From [Phialemoniopsis] sp. UDSM-2020 (Eukaryota > Ascomycota > Sordariomycetes > Thyridiales > Thyridiaceae): a DNA stretch of 64,000 nucleotides. Position numbers and translations under genes: made by a program. Shown here piece after piece: positions 21,677 to 34,129 of the stretch. The stretch is from contig JAEILZ010000001.1 in assembly GCA_018873225.1 (NCBI GenBank), positions 1,240,001-1,304,000 of the forward strand. Direction: 5' to 3'. The notes beneath the pieces were generated by a model. It saw nothing but the letters and a program-made list of their open reading frames with translations. It was not told the origin of the DNA and ran no database searches. Position 1 is the first letter of the stretch. Each line of letters begins with the position of its first letter.

Positions 21677-24600
21677 TATTGACCTTGTCGTCGGCGTCGT
21701 CGTCGGCGGCGGTGACGTGCCAGGCGAGGGTCGTTGCAAGAGAGAAACAGAAAGAGCGAGATAATCCGGGGAGGGTTGGACTGGGTCCAGCGGCGGGTGC
21801 AGTCAGGTCAGCGCAGCGAGAGCGGCCCCTAGCACCACAACAAGGCGGATGGCTGTCGTGTTTTTTGGGCGACAGCCACTCTCGATTGAAATGTCTCGTG
21901 CAGATGGATGTTCGTTTTGTGAAAATAGCACATGTGAGGACCAAAGTGAGGGCTACATGAGAGCGTGAATCACTTGGGAAAGAGTCTGAACCGACGAGAC
22001 GAAAGACTGACGGTTGGAGGAGGTGACGCTGGTGGATGTGGCTCCCCGGGTGATTGACTTGGGGGGCAGATCCAGGCGGCGTGAGGAGGTATTCGACTCC
22101 CAATCCAGTGCAGTGCGAGCGAGCGTGCGTGCGGTGCGTGTGTGTGTGCGTTCCCGATGTCTCTGGCCGGCCCAGTCTCGTCTGTAATGGGTGGCTTCCT
22201 CGGGCTGGGTGACTTGCTCGTCTACTGGCGGGCGGAGTAAGGGTGCCACTTATTATGGGGTGGAGAGGAGGAGGATCTCGCTGCTGGTCGCTTCTAGCGG
22301 TGGTGCACCACAACCTGATGCTGCTCGTGGTGGGTTTGCGTAGAAGGGGACAGAAGTGGGCGACGAGAAGAGGGACGAGAAATTGATTGATTATGGCAAT
22401 GGGATGGTTATGCGAACGAGTTCACTTTCATCTCGAGGGGGGAAAGTGTGCGAAAGTGTTACAATGCTTCCCTTTGAGATTTGGTGAGGACCGACAAATT
22501 TTGAGGGTGGTTTCAAGGGCAACAATATTCGCGTGAATGAGCGATACCAGAGTCGCGGCGGCCCTTGAAACAAACATTGGGTCCCCGGGCTGCTTGAGAA
22601 ATTCACTGGCACGACTGACAGGTTTTGGGGCTGAAAGGTCCCTGGAAGCGACAGGTCCAGGCAGGTCAAGCCCTGTAAATTGACCATTCCATCTCGACCC
22701 AGCACGCACTCACAAGCCAGACAGAAACGACCAACCCAAGTCGTGTGGCGAAAAACGGTGGAGTACCACCAGACCACCACCTGCCAGGCTGGTCTTCGTC
22801 CCCGTCGATTTTGCCTTCACTTCACCCTCCCAGCAACTTTAAATCATGCCGAAATTCCTGTTTCTCTGCTTTGTTGCATTTTCTTAGTTTAGGTGGTCAA
22901 TTTCCCCCCTTTCCATCCCATTAAATCAATCGTGTGAGACAGGAAAAGACAGTGTAATTCTTTCTGATAACCAGCACCGGGTGTGTTGTCATGGGTGGAG
23001 GCGAGGGAAGTCGAGAAGGTACCTCTCGTGCCAAAAGTGAAACCCATTTGGTCGGCCAGCCCTTACTTTGGTCCAGGTACCGACACAAATTCATGACGCC
23101 CAACGTTTGCAAACGCCAAAAGAACAACGGGGGAACGGCCCTTCTCTTGCACCCCCTTGAATTGGATAATTAGGGAGGGAGGCTGCTTTATTATTTATTC
23201 GCATCTGGGCAATCATCATTGTCATTACTTGGCAGGCATTCCCGTGTGGTGTACGCCTCTCTGCCTGCCTACCTGCCTGGCCAGGTCCATCCGTCACATT
23301 CGCGCTCTCTCGGGGTATTTGTCTGTGGCACCACCACCACCGTGACGACTTTGACCAAGACCAGCACCAGTACTGACTGAAAGCAACATCCCTACACACA
23401 GTAAAGCGTGCATCTGCACGCCTGTCCGTACCGGGGTCGCTCGTCATAATTCACCTAGCACGCACCAGACGCGCGAAAAGGGAAAAGGCGAAGAGGGGGT
23501 GCGATTTATCAGCCAAACCCTGTCGTTTTAGCGGCTACATCACCGAACCGCCAAACGTGCCGTCGCTAATGGTCGATGCATCTCCATTCAACGATCTTAC
23601 TGCATGGGCCGGTCGGCGGCGCGCCGCCATGGCTCTTTCGCTGGGCTCGCCCACATTTTTGGGGTTCCAGCGGGCTTTCTGGTTGGCGAGGAGCCATTGG
23701 CACACCACACACACACCCAAGCCCAGTCAGACCCCAAGACATGCACAGAAGAACACACAAAGGACAAAAAGACAATGAATGTCCCGAGACGAGTGAAAAG
23801 AAGGAGGGGCAGCCTGCGCGAGGAGGAGTCGCTCGGTAGTACTGCAGGGTTGCCGGAGCGGCATTCTTTGCACACATTCCAGATGGCACTAGGATACCCG
23901 CTTGACATCAGAGGTTGTTGACAACTTTTCGGGACGCCTTTTGAGGCGCTGGATGACGATGATCTCGCCGACCTAACAAAACACACGAATCAGTTCTCGG
24001 GTCGTGGCAGTCTGCGGCTCGATAGAGGTGCAGCCCTAAACCGAGGGGTCAACAAGTGACTTTGGCTTTGTCGGTCGAGCACAGCGTTATCGTTTGTCCT
24101 GGTGGCTTTCAACGCCTCTGAGCTGGCAAGGCAGAACTAACCAGACCCAGAGCACTCCAACATTACTCGTCTGCGCCAAAGCAGGGTCCTGGCCCCGGGC
24201 CTTTTTCCCTCCAAAAGGACGACCGGAACCAGGGGTGCCCGACCCAGGAACGACGACCAGCCTGCCATCTCGGCAATAATCACACCTGTCTTGCCATGCA
24301 TTTATGATTGATTGCACGCTCATCTACTCAGAGCAGGACCTGGTAAATTGCAACGCCTATAAAACTCTACGGGCGCCGATGATCCATGATCCACGGGATG
24401 CGTGGAATGCTTCGACCCCCGGATTCATTAGCAGCTGGCACTGGTCGAGGTTTCAGAACATGGCTTCCCGAGGAGAAGCAGGTCCAGTGTTTCCAACACG
24501 GGCGATCTAATGAAATTCCCCGCTGATCAAAAAAGCCCTGCTCCTCCTTTCGGACGAAACGCGTCCAGGGCGGACAGCAGGCAGAGCAGGATGATGCCCT

Positions 24601-25787
24601 GCCTTACCTTCACAAACTCCGTATTATGGTCCGCGCGACCGGACCAGGCCAAAACTCTCAGCCACTGCTGCTCCTTCGCAACGCCCAGAAGCTGACGCCA
24701 TCGCTTCCGTTGTCATCTATGAAAACAAGGGACCAACCCTTCAAGATCCTTCGTCCCAGGAAAACCCTGCAATAATGAATGCTTACCTCATTGCCTCGTC
24801 TTTTGATGAAGCTGAAAATAGTTCGGCGCCTTTCGTACTGCATCCTAGGAAACCCCACAGACGTACTCCGTTCCGTGGATCACCACTACGTCAGAAACCG
24901 GGGCCCTTTGATCTGACGGAAGGGTGATTATCCACTGTAAAACAAGACGAGAAGCCAGCTGGCGGTTTCAGCGGTTCTCTGGCTGGGCTGACTCTCGTTT
25001 CAGGGAGCATTTGACCAGAGACAAAGATTGAAAAAGGAGATGAGGCGCCGACTGGGCTGAGGTGCTCTTTTCGTGCTTGTGCCCAAGGCAAGTAACTAAT
25101 AGTGCACTTTACTGCCCACGCCTGCACGCGTGCACTCACGCAAGACACACGCTCCCTGGCTTGGCTACTTGTTATTCCGCGTTCACGCCGCCGCCGCAAT
25201 CCTGCACTGCTCCCCGCAGGACGGATACCATGCGGGAAATGATCTGCCCTCCCTCGTGTGCATGTACGACGGGAGCACTTCACCAGTGTGGACAGCCACG
25301 ACAGCTTGCTGTCGGCACCGCATGTAAAGCAAGACAAGATACGAAAGCTGCACAACTGCAGCGCTTAAGAGCCTTCACGATGGCCTACTTCTGTCGATGC
25401 GGAAGTGCACCAGATCTCGTGCGTGCACGCAGAACTAGTGTAAGCCAGCTCGTGCTTGGACTTCCGTCGTTGTGAGACTTGCTAGCTATGCGCACGCGGC
25501 GTGCCCGGCGGTTCACTTACGCTGACCACGGTTGTCGAACCTACAAGTGTAAAGGGCTGAAATGTTCAAGAAAGTGACTTCGCCCCGTGGCACAAGTTGG
25601 TCCAGGGCGTCTATTGCATTTACCCCTATCTTGGTATACCGAATTCTAAATAACTAGACTCCTTCCAAGTGTATGTATATATGTGCAAAGGCCAAGCGCC
25701 GTCAGGTGAAACGCAACGATGAGACCGTGCAGAGGAACCTAGATCTCTCTTTGTGTATCTGTACCTCCTTTTTCTTGCTCCTTTCAT
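21677..25787. other. 4.1-kb region without recognisable genes
   Basis: This is one of the two longest gaps in the window, lying between the start of the LAMMER kinase and the 3' end of sideroflexin. Only short overlapping frames occur, most without ATG starts, and none resembles a known protein. Pyrimidine- and GT-rich simple stretches are scattered through it (for example around 22110-22150 and 23260-23345). It could hold a long kinase promoter and leader, an unannotated non-coding transcript, or a lost gene. No transposon ends or RNA gene motifs were found. Confidence 0.45.
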
Positions 25788-27075
25788 CTATATGCCCCTG
25801 TTGAACACAACCAGTCCCCCGTCCCCACCCTTGCCGTGGAACTCCTCCTCGAGGCTGTCGGCGCTGATGCGCTGCCGCTGCGGGAACGCCGCCAGCGCCA
25901 TGGGCAGCACGGCGTAGCTCGTGGCCAGGATGAGACCCAGGTTGAGCGGCAGCGTGAGGCGCGGGCTGCGCTTGAGCCACTCGGTGCGCTGCAGGCGCAC
26001 GAGCACGAGCGGCGGGATGACCATGATGGGCGAGCTGTTGAGCACGCGCGACAGCGCCGTCTCGCCGACGGCGAGCGTCGCTGCTTTTTTGCTCTTGCCC
26101 AGGCTCGCGACGTCCGACTCGGCGCGGCCCTCGGCCGCGAGTTTTGCCTTGTCGGCCTCGGAGAGCACGGGGTAGACGTCGATGCCCGTGCGCATCTCCT
26201 CGCCGCGCATGAGGAAGACGTTGAGCGCACCCGCCGAGGCAACGGCCGCGAAGGGTACGAGGCGGCCGAGGACGAGGCGGGTCGAGGGCGTGAGGCTCTT
26301 GAGCCGGGGCACGAGGCTGTTGAGCCCCACGGCGACGGAGCACGAGGCGCCGACGGCGAGGAAGTAGGACTGGGCGACCTTGCCCCAGGACAGCGGGGAG
26401 GACTTGTTTGCGTTGGCGTTGTTGATGGCGACGTTGAGGGACTGATTGGCGACCTGCCAGAGGATGGTGCCGGTGGTCTGTGAGACAATTCCCGTGTCAA
26501 TACGTATCTCCAAGTGAAATTCATGGCAAAGAACTTACACCGAGGCCCGGGGTTAGCATTCCTGCCGTGACCACCAGGTTGGACAGCACGAAGCAGGACA
26601 TCCGAAACGGCAGCAGGACGGGCTTGCCAGTATCTAGACCCTCCCAGTCAGTCGTTATGAAGCACCCAAGAGTCGTAGATCATATATCTCCAAGCCGTAC
26701 CTGGGTGCAGCGTCGCATCGACAATCTTCTTTGCCCTCCACAGCTCGGGAGTCATCTCCTTGACCTTGCCCTGCTTGTAAGCCTTGATGGCCTCGGTGGC
26801 CTGCTCCAGGCCCGTCTTGCCGACCAATAACGTCCTGTAGCAGTGATTCGACCGTCAGTAAGCTGTTTCTAGTTTGCACACTTGCCATTGAGCTTCACAT
26901 CAGGTCGACTATCAATCCACATAGTGGGGTGAAAGTCCTGTCGCATGCGCCAGACAGGGAAAGCTTCTCACCTCGGGTCCGTGATGCCTGCCGTGTGCCT
27001 CACCCGGCCCCAGTAAGTGCCCAGGTCATACTGCGAGTCGGGGAGCTCGCGGTCTCCCGGTATGGAGGCGGACAT
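25788..27075 (-). CDS. fsf1: Sideroflexin (mitochondrial serine transporter family)
   Basis: Four exons: 27075-26972, 26834-26701, 26633-26539 and 26477-25788, with introns of 137, 67, 61 nt. The product is 340 aa, the usual sideroflexin length (PF03820). The N-terminal part reads LPDSQYDLGTYWGRVRHTAGITDPRTLLVG, and the later part contains LWQVANQSLNVAINNANAN, a hallmark of the family, plus about four or five membrane helices. Sideroflexins are inner mitochondrial membrane carriers; the human members import serine for one-carbon metabolism, and yeast Fsf1 belongs to the same family. The exon-3 to exon-4 join GLG-TTGTILWQ agrees with the family. The C-terminus is slightly longer and Gly-rich. 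Confidence 0.95.
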
Positions 27076-28052
27076 GTTTGCCGATCTGAGCCGCTGCGCT
27101 CTTCGCTTCGTGGGGGAACTTGGGATCGAGAGGAGAGGCAGCAAAGAGGCAGCAGGTGCAAGCTTGTGCTTCTTGGTACAGCAGGACGGGGATTGAGCAC
27201 GCTACTGTACGGTGCCTCACGCAGGTTCGCCGTCGGTCAATGGTGGCCGGGAGAGGGCTGTTGCGCCGAGCGGTGAGGTTATCAATGTCTGGGGTTGTAC
27301 TGAGAGGGCGCGGTTAGTCAAGGAACAATTGCAAAAGATTCTGGACCCGATCTCGGGTATCAGGGGTCTAGAGCTCACTGTTAGAGTGGTTCCCCCGGCT
27401 AGCCATCCGATTTAGCTGATTTGCCCACTGAATGGCAGTCCAGGAACCACGACACAATGTGGAAGAGCTAACGCAATTTGGCATATTTACGATCTGGGCA
27501 AGCAATGCCGACTCTGATCAAAGGTCATGATCACTTTACTCAAGTACCTAGGCTTCCGCGTCTCAAAACAATGAATGACATTCGAAGTTTACTGCAAGTC
27601 CCGTCCGGAGATGCTGCCGTGCCTGCATGACCCGTCGATAAGATCTGCGGGGCACTTTAGCTCCAAATCCCGAGCATCAGGCGCAGTGCTTGCCCTGAAG
27701 AGGTGCTGGGGCTGGAGCCGGAGACGTAATAGTGCTCCATGTTTTGCTTACATCACTAGTTACGGTGCCCGTTTCGAGACACACCACATCATCCTCCGAC
27801 GCCGGGCGGCACGCGTATGAAGCAACCCAAGAAACTTCATGTCTTGTCGCCAAGCAAGTCCGGACAGTGGCCTCATCTACACTCCGTAACTCAGGAGGAC
27901 TCATCGTCCTGCCACTGTTTTCAGAGCGGTATCACAATGTAAACCCAGCATTAGTACACATTGTCAAGCTACAACCACTCTACGCGCAGCATCGCGTGTC
28001 CGCACTTATACAACATCGCACACACACACAAGAAAGCTCCCTAGCATCAACA
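27076..28052. promoter_or_regulatory. Divergent promoter region, sideroflexin / MFS transporter
   Basis: 977 bp between two divergently transcribed genes. It holds both promoters. A CACACACACA run at 28019-28031 lies just before the MFS start. An open frame runs upstream of the chosen MFS start from 27732 but has no membrane or signal character and is taken as untranslated. Confidence 0.45.
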
Positions 28053-29960
28053 ATGGGGATACTACGATACTTCCCCTTCTCCTCCTCCACGACCACCCTG
28101 CAGGCCCTGACATACCTGCTCGGTATCTCCCTCTTCTCCATCTCCTTCCTCGTCTTCCTCAACAGCAGCGTCTCTTTCGTCATCACCGACCTGATCGGCG
28201 AGAAGCATGGCGTCGGTGACATCGTCGGCACCCTCGGCTTTGTAGACGAGCTCGTCGCGCTCGTGGCCTGTCCCGTCTGGGGCCTCGTCTCCGACCGGCT
28301 GGGCGTCCGCTATGTGGCTGTCATTGGCTACGCCATCATTGCATTGGCTCTGTTTGTGTTCGTGCAGGCGACCAATGTCTATCCGCAGCTCCTCCTGGCG
28401 AGGATATTGTTTGCCATTGGGGCCACGGCGACGTAAGTCATGCTCTGCACTTACACATGATAGACTCAAGCCGCATACTAACACGTCTTCTGTAGAGCAA
28501 CCATGGTCACGGCCATGCTGCCGTCCCTGACAGACGACTCGACACCGCCGGCGGAGACACCCAGTAACCCCTTGAATAAGGGCCGTAACCCGAGATATAG
28601 TCTGGCTCTATCAATGGAGTCGCAGCTTACAATCACTCCCGAGCGCTACGCCAGGAGCCACTCCACAATCGGCACCTCGAACGGCGATGCCTCAGAAGCC
28701 GACGCCGGCTCCGGCAAGCCGTCCACCCTCGCCGGCCTCGTCGGGCTGTTCACAGGTTGCGGTGCCCTGGTGGCTCTGATCCTGTTCCTTCCCCTGCCGG
28801 CTTCATTCAGCCACATCGACGGTGTCACGCTGGGCCAGGCCGTTTCCTATGCCTTCTACGTCGTTGGCGTTGTCTCGATACTTGTGGCCGTCTTCGTCTT
28901 CTTCGGTCTGAGGAATCTCAGGGGCGAGGAAGGCAAGGGCTGGAAGCTGCTGCTGGGGATCCGTGACGAGTCGTCGGCTCCGACAGACCGCCGCGCGAGC
29001 ATCGGCGCCTCCTCCATACGGGAAGATTCCCAAAAGGTACATTCTCCTCCCTTTCTTCACCGTCATATATCAAGAGATATATCTAACATCCAGGCGCAGC
29101 AGGTCGTGCCGTACTGGGAGCTCCTCCGCGACTCGGTCCTCCTCGCCTTCTCCGACTCGCAGATCGGCCTCGGCTACCTGGGCGGCTTCGTCGCCCGCGC
29201 CTCCACCGTCGCCATCTCCCTCTTCATCCCGCTCTTCGTCAACGCCTTCTTCATCCGCAACGGCTACTGCCAAGGGTCCCCCAATGACCCCTCCCCGGAG
29301 CTCAAGAAGGAGTGCCGCACCGCCTACGTCCTCGCCTCCATCCTCACGGGCGTCGCCCAGCTCGTCGCGCTCATCTGCGCGCCCCTCTTCGGCTACTTCT
29401 CGCGCCGCAGGGGTATCGTCAATGTGCCCATTATCATCTCTACGACACTTGGGATTATCGGCTATATCATTTTCCCCAAGCTATCGAGCCCCGAGTTCAA
29501 GAACGTCGACGGCCGCGGCGGCACCCCCGCCGTCTTCCTGCTCGCTGCGCTTATCGGTGTCAGCCAGATCGGCGCCATCGTCTGCAGTCTGGGCTCGCTC
29601 GGCAAGGGCGTCCTCGCCGCGGATCTGCCCAAGGTGCGCCGCAGACATCACCACCGCCGTGAGGACGTCGCACACGGCGAGGAGGCTGAGCGCTTGCTTG
29701 ATGACGAGGCCGATACTGACGACGACGATGAGCCCGTGGTCACGGTATCTCGTGTGCGGCTCAAGGGCTCCATTGCGGGCGTGTACTCGTGGTGCGGCGG
29801 CGCTGCTATCCTGCTACTCACCAAGCTCGGCGGGTACCTGTTCGACGCCGTGTCGACGGGCGCGCCGTTCTACATGATGGCCGTCTTCAACGCCGTACTG
29901 CTGGTCGCCGCGCTGGGCGTGGATGCTTCGCGGGTGTTTCAGCGGGAGATGAGGAAGTAA
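28053..29960 (+). CDS. Major facilitator superfamily transporter
   Basis: Three exons: 28053-28432, 28496-29036 and 29094-29960, giving 595 aa. The first intron (63 nt) has a perfect TACTAAC branch site. The second is 57 nt with no stop and a length divisible by three, so it could be missed as coding; the flanks DSQK/AQQVVPYW and its CTAAC branch mark it as an intron. Twelve membrane helices are predicted by eye: the first six in residues 20-260 with WGLVSDRLGVR (motif A), and the second six in 330-590. Long hydrophilic loops at about 140-185 and 480-520, the latter acidic and rich in His and Arg, are unusual. The transported substrate is unknown. It is a fungal MFS group distinct from drug or sugar porters. 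Confidence 0.88.
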
Positions 29961-30237
29961 AGATGCTCGGTTTTCTTTTTCCTTTGTCTCTGGACGGAAA
30001 AGTAGGGAAAGATTAGATGAGTGTGCTAGGGCAACCAGGAAACACGGGGATGGGTGGCAGACAATTGTATGTTTGGTTTGGGAGGCTGGCTGTAGTTGAT
30101 CACTTATGAGTTTACGAGATACTTGGAAGCGTGCTTTGTTTGTTTGCTAAACCCCCCCCCTGGGGTTTCAATACCATTTTTTTGTGCTTTGTTCTAAAAG
30201 AAGGTCCCCTATTCAATGGAGAAAATGCAAAGAAGTC

Positions 30238-31326
30238 TTACTCATCTGTCCACATGTCATTCTTGACGATCAAGTCCTGCAGATCAGGCAGGTCGGAAAG
30301 GTCAGAGATGTCCTTGACGACTCCGGAGCTCTTGGCTCTGTCCAAGATTTTGCGCACCTCGTCCAGGATGGGAGTCATGTCGCATGCCTCCTCTTCATCA
30401 TCCTCGTCACCATCATGTTCTTCTTCATCCTCATCGTCCTCGCCGTCAAAGATGGTCTCCCACAACTCGTCGTCATAGTCCTCGTCCTCATCTTCTTCTT
30501 CCTCGACAACTTCGATGCTGCGGCGATGCAGACGACGAGCGACCGGTCCCCGGGAAAGGGGGCTGAGTAGGGGCTTACCGTCTCTTCCCCACGCCACCTG
30601 CTTCAGTGCGGGCGTGAAGCTGTGCTCGTCCTTCATGGGCGGCGTAGGCGGCGTGACCACCAGCTCGGGAACGCTCGGCTCTTCGGCCCTCTCGACCGTG
30701 GCCGTGCTGGGCATGATTTGTAATGGGATATCATGTGTCATGTCTTGCGGTGTATCGAGACTCGGCGGCGATACGCCCAGCACTGAGAAGGACGTCAGAA
30801 GACGGTGCACACCGGCTGTCTGAGCCGGAGATCGGGGAGTTTCAGTCGTCGGGAAGCGAGAGTACATCGACTCCGTCTCTCGGACAGCGCTCAACGGCGG
30901 CTCAGCTTCAGGCGCGATGAACTTGTCGCCAATACCTGCGTTAGGGTCAGCAGTACGCTCGTCCTCGCTCAGCAGGGGAAGAGACAACGCCGCAGCGCCG
31001 ATGATGCGCTGCTCGAGCTCAAACACATCGTGGGCAAGCGAAGCAGCAACGCCAAAGCTACACAACGCCTGCTCTTCCGCCTCGTCCAGCGGCGCGAGCC
31101 GCTTGGCCCTCTTCCTCAGACCTGTTTTCGGCGCGATGTCTGCCGACGAGGATATTCCCTCCGTATCAGCATTCTCTCCCTCTTGCGACGGACTCACCTC
31201 GTCATCACTTTGCCAGACCCATCCTTCCAGCCAGTCGACCCAGTGAGGCCGTACGTTCAGCGACTTGTACAGCACCACAGCAACGGCCGAGATGAAAGCT
31301 ATAAACACCAAGATGTCTAGCAACAT
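30238..31326 (-). CDS. Single-pass membrane protein with acidic C-terminal region, unknown
   Basis: 362 aa from ATG 31326; the frame opens slightly upstream at a GTG codon. Residues 2-22 (LLDILVFIAFISAVAVVLYKS) form one membrane helix with few preceding residues, so it looks like a signal anchor. The remainder is hydrophilic: a basic RKRAKR patch near 72, a Pro/Thr-rich middle, and a long Asp/Glu run (about 280-325) that is coded by GAC/GAG/GAT repeats. A short conserved-looking C-terminal tail ends in LPDLQDLIVKNDMWTDE. I do not recognise the family. It may sit in the endoplasmic reticulum or another internal membrane with the acidic domain in the cytosol. Confidence 0.72.
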   Translation of the reverse strand: MLLDILVFIAFISAVAVVLYKSLNVRPHWVDWLEGWVWQSDDEVSPSQEGENADTEGISSSADIAPKTGLRKRAKRLAPLDEAEEQALCSFGVAASLAHDVFELEQRIIGAAALSLPLLSEDERTADPNAGIGDKFIAPEAEPPLSAVRETESMYSRFPTTETPRSPAQTAGVHRLLTSFSVLGVSPPSLDTPQDMTHDIPLQIMPSTATVERAEEPSVPELVVTPPTPPMKDEHSFTPALKQVAWGRDGKPLLSPLSRGPVARRLHRRSIEVVEEEEDEDEDYDDELWETIFDGEDDEDEEEHDGDEDDEEEACDMTPILDEVRKILDRAKSSGVVKDISDLSDLPDLQDLIVKNDMWTDE

Positions 31327-32432
31327 CTTGTCAGTCTGTCTCACCCAACGGAACCAAGGGCTTGTGATTTGGACCCGTTCCCCCAGTGCTCTGGAAACCT
31401 TTGATCAGCTTCCACAATGTCAATGTATGCATGTGCTTCTGTGATGTCAAGTATGGTTATTTGTGCAGAGTGAGTTGTCTTCGAGAGGCTATGACTTTCA
31501 CGAGCAACAGAGAAAACCTCAAGTTGAGGCGAAAGAAGGACAAAATCTGCCATCGGGGCCGACCGAGTCTCTCCTTAAAAAGGGCTCGACTTGCATATAG
31601 TCTCTTTGTTTGTAAGTGGTATAAACAAGAACAATGCACTTGTCTCGAGAACTATGATACGACACAGTGTAGAACAGTAGTGCAGACAAAGACATGCAAA
31701 GAGCAGAGCTGCATTGTACCAGCTTAACATTAGACTTGAAGAGTTGTGAGAGATTTCCAAAAGTCACAACTCATGGGGCATCAGCCATGTCCAGGGAGTC
31801 TTGACGGCACTCATCCATCTCAGGGGCTGGTAACAACGTCACCAACAACTAGACATTGAATGTCATTGGTACTACCTAGTCACACAGAGAAGTTTCTAGG
31901 TAGAAATTGGCGATGATCATGACACAGTTTTGACAGTATGAAGATCACGAGAGCCTACGATAATTCAACATGACCGTCCATGAGGACACCCCTGATGGGA
32001 GCCTCGTCCACTGGCCACGGTCAGTAAATCAACAGGCATTGACATCACAAGGCAGCACCAATCTTCGTGTAAAGAGGGGAAATAGACACGGGTTTCTTTT
32101 TGTTGACATTAACAGAAAATACCAAGTATTTGTCAAAGTAAAAAAAAAGGTTTTCTCTCGTGTTGCGCCCCATCCAGTCAAGGCCATAGGTCCCGAGAAC
32201 ACTTTCCTCCGTCCCCCCGAGAAACAAACAACCAGTAACCGTTTAGAACTTGGAAAAAAGCTTGCAACAATTCCTTTGCAAATGATTCTTCACCGCCGTT
32301 TTGTATCAAAAACCACACCGATAACCTGTGAGGTCTTGTGCCATATTGGAGAGAGAGACCCATTTCGAGGGGGCCGATTCATGCTCGATGTCGACCCGGG
32401 TCTAGTCAATCCTACGTCGGGAATGGGCGAGC
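31327..32432. other. Intergenic region between two minus-strand genes
   Basis: 1.1 kb, containing the promoter of the acidic membrane protein and the 3' region of the Stm1-like gene. It is AT-rich with several A and T runs. No gene, RNA or repeat is recognised. Confidence 0.35.
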
Positions 32433-34129
32433 TTATTTGCCGCCGAGGCTGGGGAAGGCCTTCTCGTCGCTGGTGTTGAGGTTCGAGGCACCGCCACGAC
32501 CGCCACCGCGGGGAAAGTCGCTGCCGCCACGAGGACCGCCACGACCGCCCCGGGGACCACCACGGGAAGAGTCACCACCACGGGGACCGCCACGGCCAGA
32601 GTCGGCACCGCCACGGGGACCGCCACGGCCAGAGTCGGCACCACCACGGGGGCCACCACGGCCAGAGTCGCCACGGCTGCCACCGCGGCCACCACGGCCA
32701 CCACGTCCGGCGGGGCGCTCGGGCTCGATGTAGCGCTGGTCAATGTCGACGACCTGCTTGGTCTTGCGCTCACGCTCGCGCTTGGTCTTGCCGGCAGAGG
32801 CGGAGATGAAGTCATCATCGCCCTCCTTGACAAGCTCCTTGGCAGCAGCCCACTGCTTGTTGGCCTTGGTGCCCTCGTTGGCCTGGCGGACCTTCAGGTC
32901 GCCCTCAAGAGCCAGCTTCTTCTCAGCCTGCTGGGCGAGGTAGTCGGAGTAGGAGACCTGCTTCTCCTCAGGCTCGGCAGGGGTCTCGTCGGCAGCGTCC
33001 TCAGCGGCGGCGTCCTTGCGCTCGGACTGGGCGATCTCCTCGCCGGCCTGCTCGTCCTTCAGCTCGGCATCGCCCTCGGTGGCACCCCAACCCTGAGCAG
33101 CCTGCTTGTCGGAGCCGCTGTGACAAGAGTCAGTCAAGAGTGTCAATGTACGGGACCGCGAGAATAAAGTCAACTAACCCAGTGGGAGTGCTCTTGCTGT
33201 GACGGTCATCACGGTCACGGGGGAAGCGACCGCCACGGCCTAGATACCTCAAAGTCAGTAACGGCATGACGTACACTAGAGACATCACGGGACCATGTTC
33301 ACAGTCCGACGTGCTCCATATAGGGCGACGAGAAACTTACCACCACGGACGCGGGCGTCGCGACCACCACGAGCCTGGCTACCGCCGCGAGGAGCATCGT
33401 CGGTGGTCTTACCACGGTTGCGGTCGCTGCCGGCAGCACGGTCGCGGAAAGCTGTAAAACGGGTCGAGCAAGGTTAGTCTGGAATTCGCACACACAGAAC
33501 CCCAAAAACCCGCATCAATTGATACGTCATAGCCTGGAGCTCCAGGGAGAGAGAACAGCTTACCAGCCTCGTTGCCGCCGAAGCCGCCACGGCGACCCTG
33601 GCCAGCGGGAGCCCTGGTCGCAGGAGCCTCGCCGTCCGTGTTGCGCTTAACAGTCCTGGTGGTGGTCTTGTCGACCGTCTTCACCGGAGCACGGGGCTGG
33701 TCCGACTCGTCATCGTTGCCTAAAAGATTGCGAAAGCCACGGTCAGTCCTCCCAATTCCATCAAACTCGAGAGCCTCGAATGGGTTGTAGGGTGGTGGGT
33801 GAAGTACCGAGCAGGTCGTAGAGGTTCTGCGAAAACAATCGTCATTGTCAGCTTTCAAGTCTTATGTCATTGCGTGATGTCTGCTTCAAAAAGAATTGCA
33901 TCCAAATAAACTGTGCATTGCCCACGCCGTCCATCTCATATTGAAGACAAGAGGCCATCGAGCTTGGACGAACAGCTATCAATTTGCTCTCGAGTCGGGA
34001 AATTGAGCTTCGCGAGAAAGCTGGTTGCGGACAATGCGCCAGGTGTTCTCGCTTGGTGGTCGAGGGAGAAGGAAAAAAGGTTCAGCAGAACCACAAGAAG
34101 CACAAACTCACCTTTGACGCGACAGACAT
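32433..34129 (-). CDS. Stm1/HABP4-type ribosome- and RNA-binding RGG protein
   Basis: Six exons: 34129-34112 (18 nt), 33826-33808 (19 nt), 33719-33564, 33451-33341, 33239-33179 and 33117-32433, giving 349 aa. The start MSVASKNLYDLLGNDDESDQ is the Stm1 N-terminal motif. The middle has a short RDRDDRHSK segment and YSDYLAQQAEKKLALEG of the HABP4/SERBP1 family. The C-terminal 90 residues are tandem RGG/GGPRGG repeats that bind RNA and are typical arginine methylation sites. The end NTSDEKAFPSLGGK is conserved in the family. In yeast, Stm1 clamps idle 80S ribosomes and preserves them in starvation; it also binds telomeric and G4 DNA. The first two exons are very small, so gene finders may miss them. 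Confidence 0.92.
32530..32715 (-). repeat. RGG-coding minisatellite
   Basis: A tandem array of units of about 30 bp coding GGPRGGADSGR and variants, inside the Stm1-like gene. Adjacent copies are nearly identical in DNA, which suggests recent unit turnover. Confidence 0.75.

Noticed and set aside
28963..29877. 304-residue Ser/Arg-rich frame overlapping the MFS gene
   Set aside because: Out-of-frame reading of the MFS exons; the MFS frame shows membrane helices and correct splicing.
32530..32715. Regular repeats considered as a CRISPR-like array
   Set aside because: The repeats code RGG units, have no unique spacers and sit in a eukaryotic coding exon.
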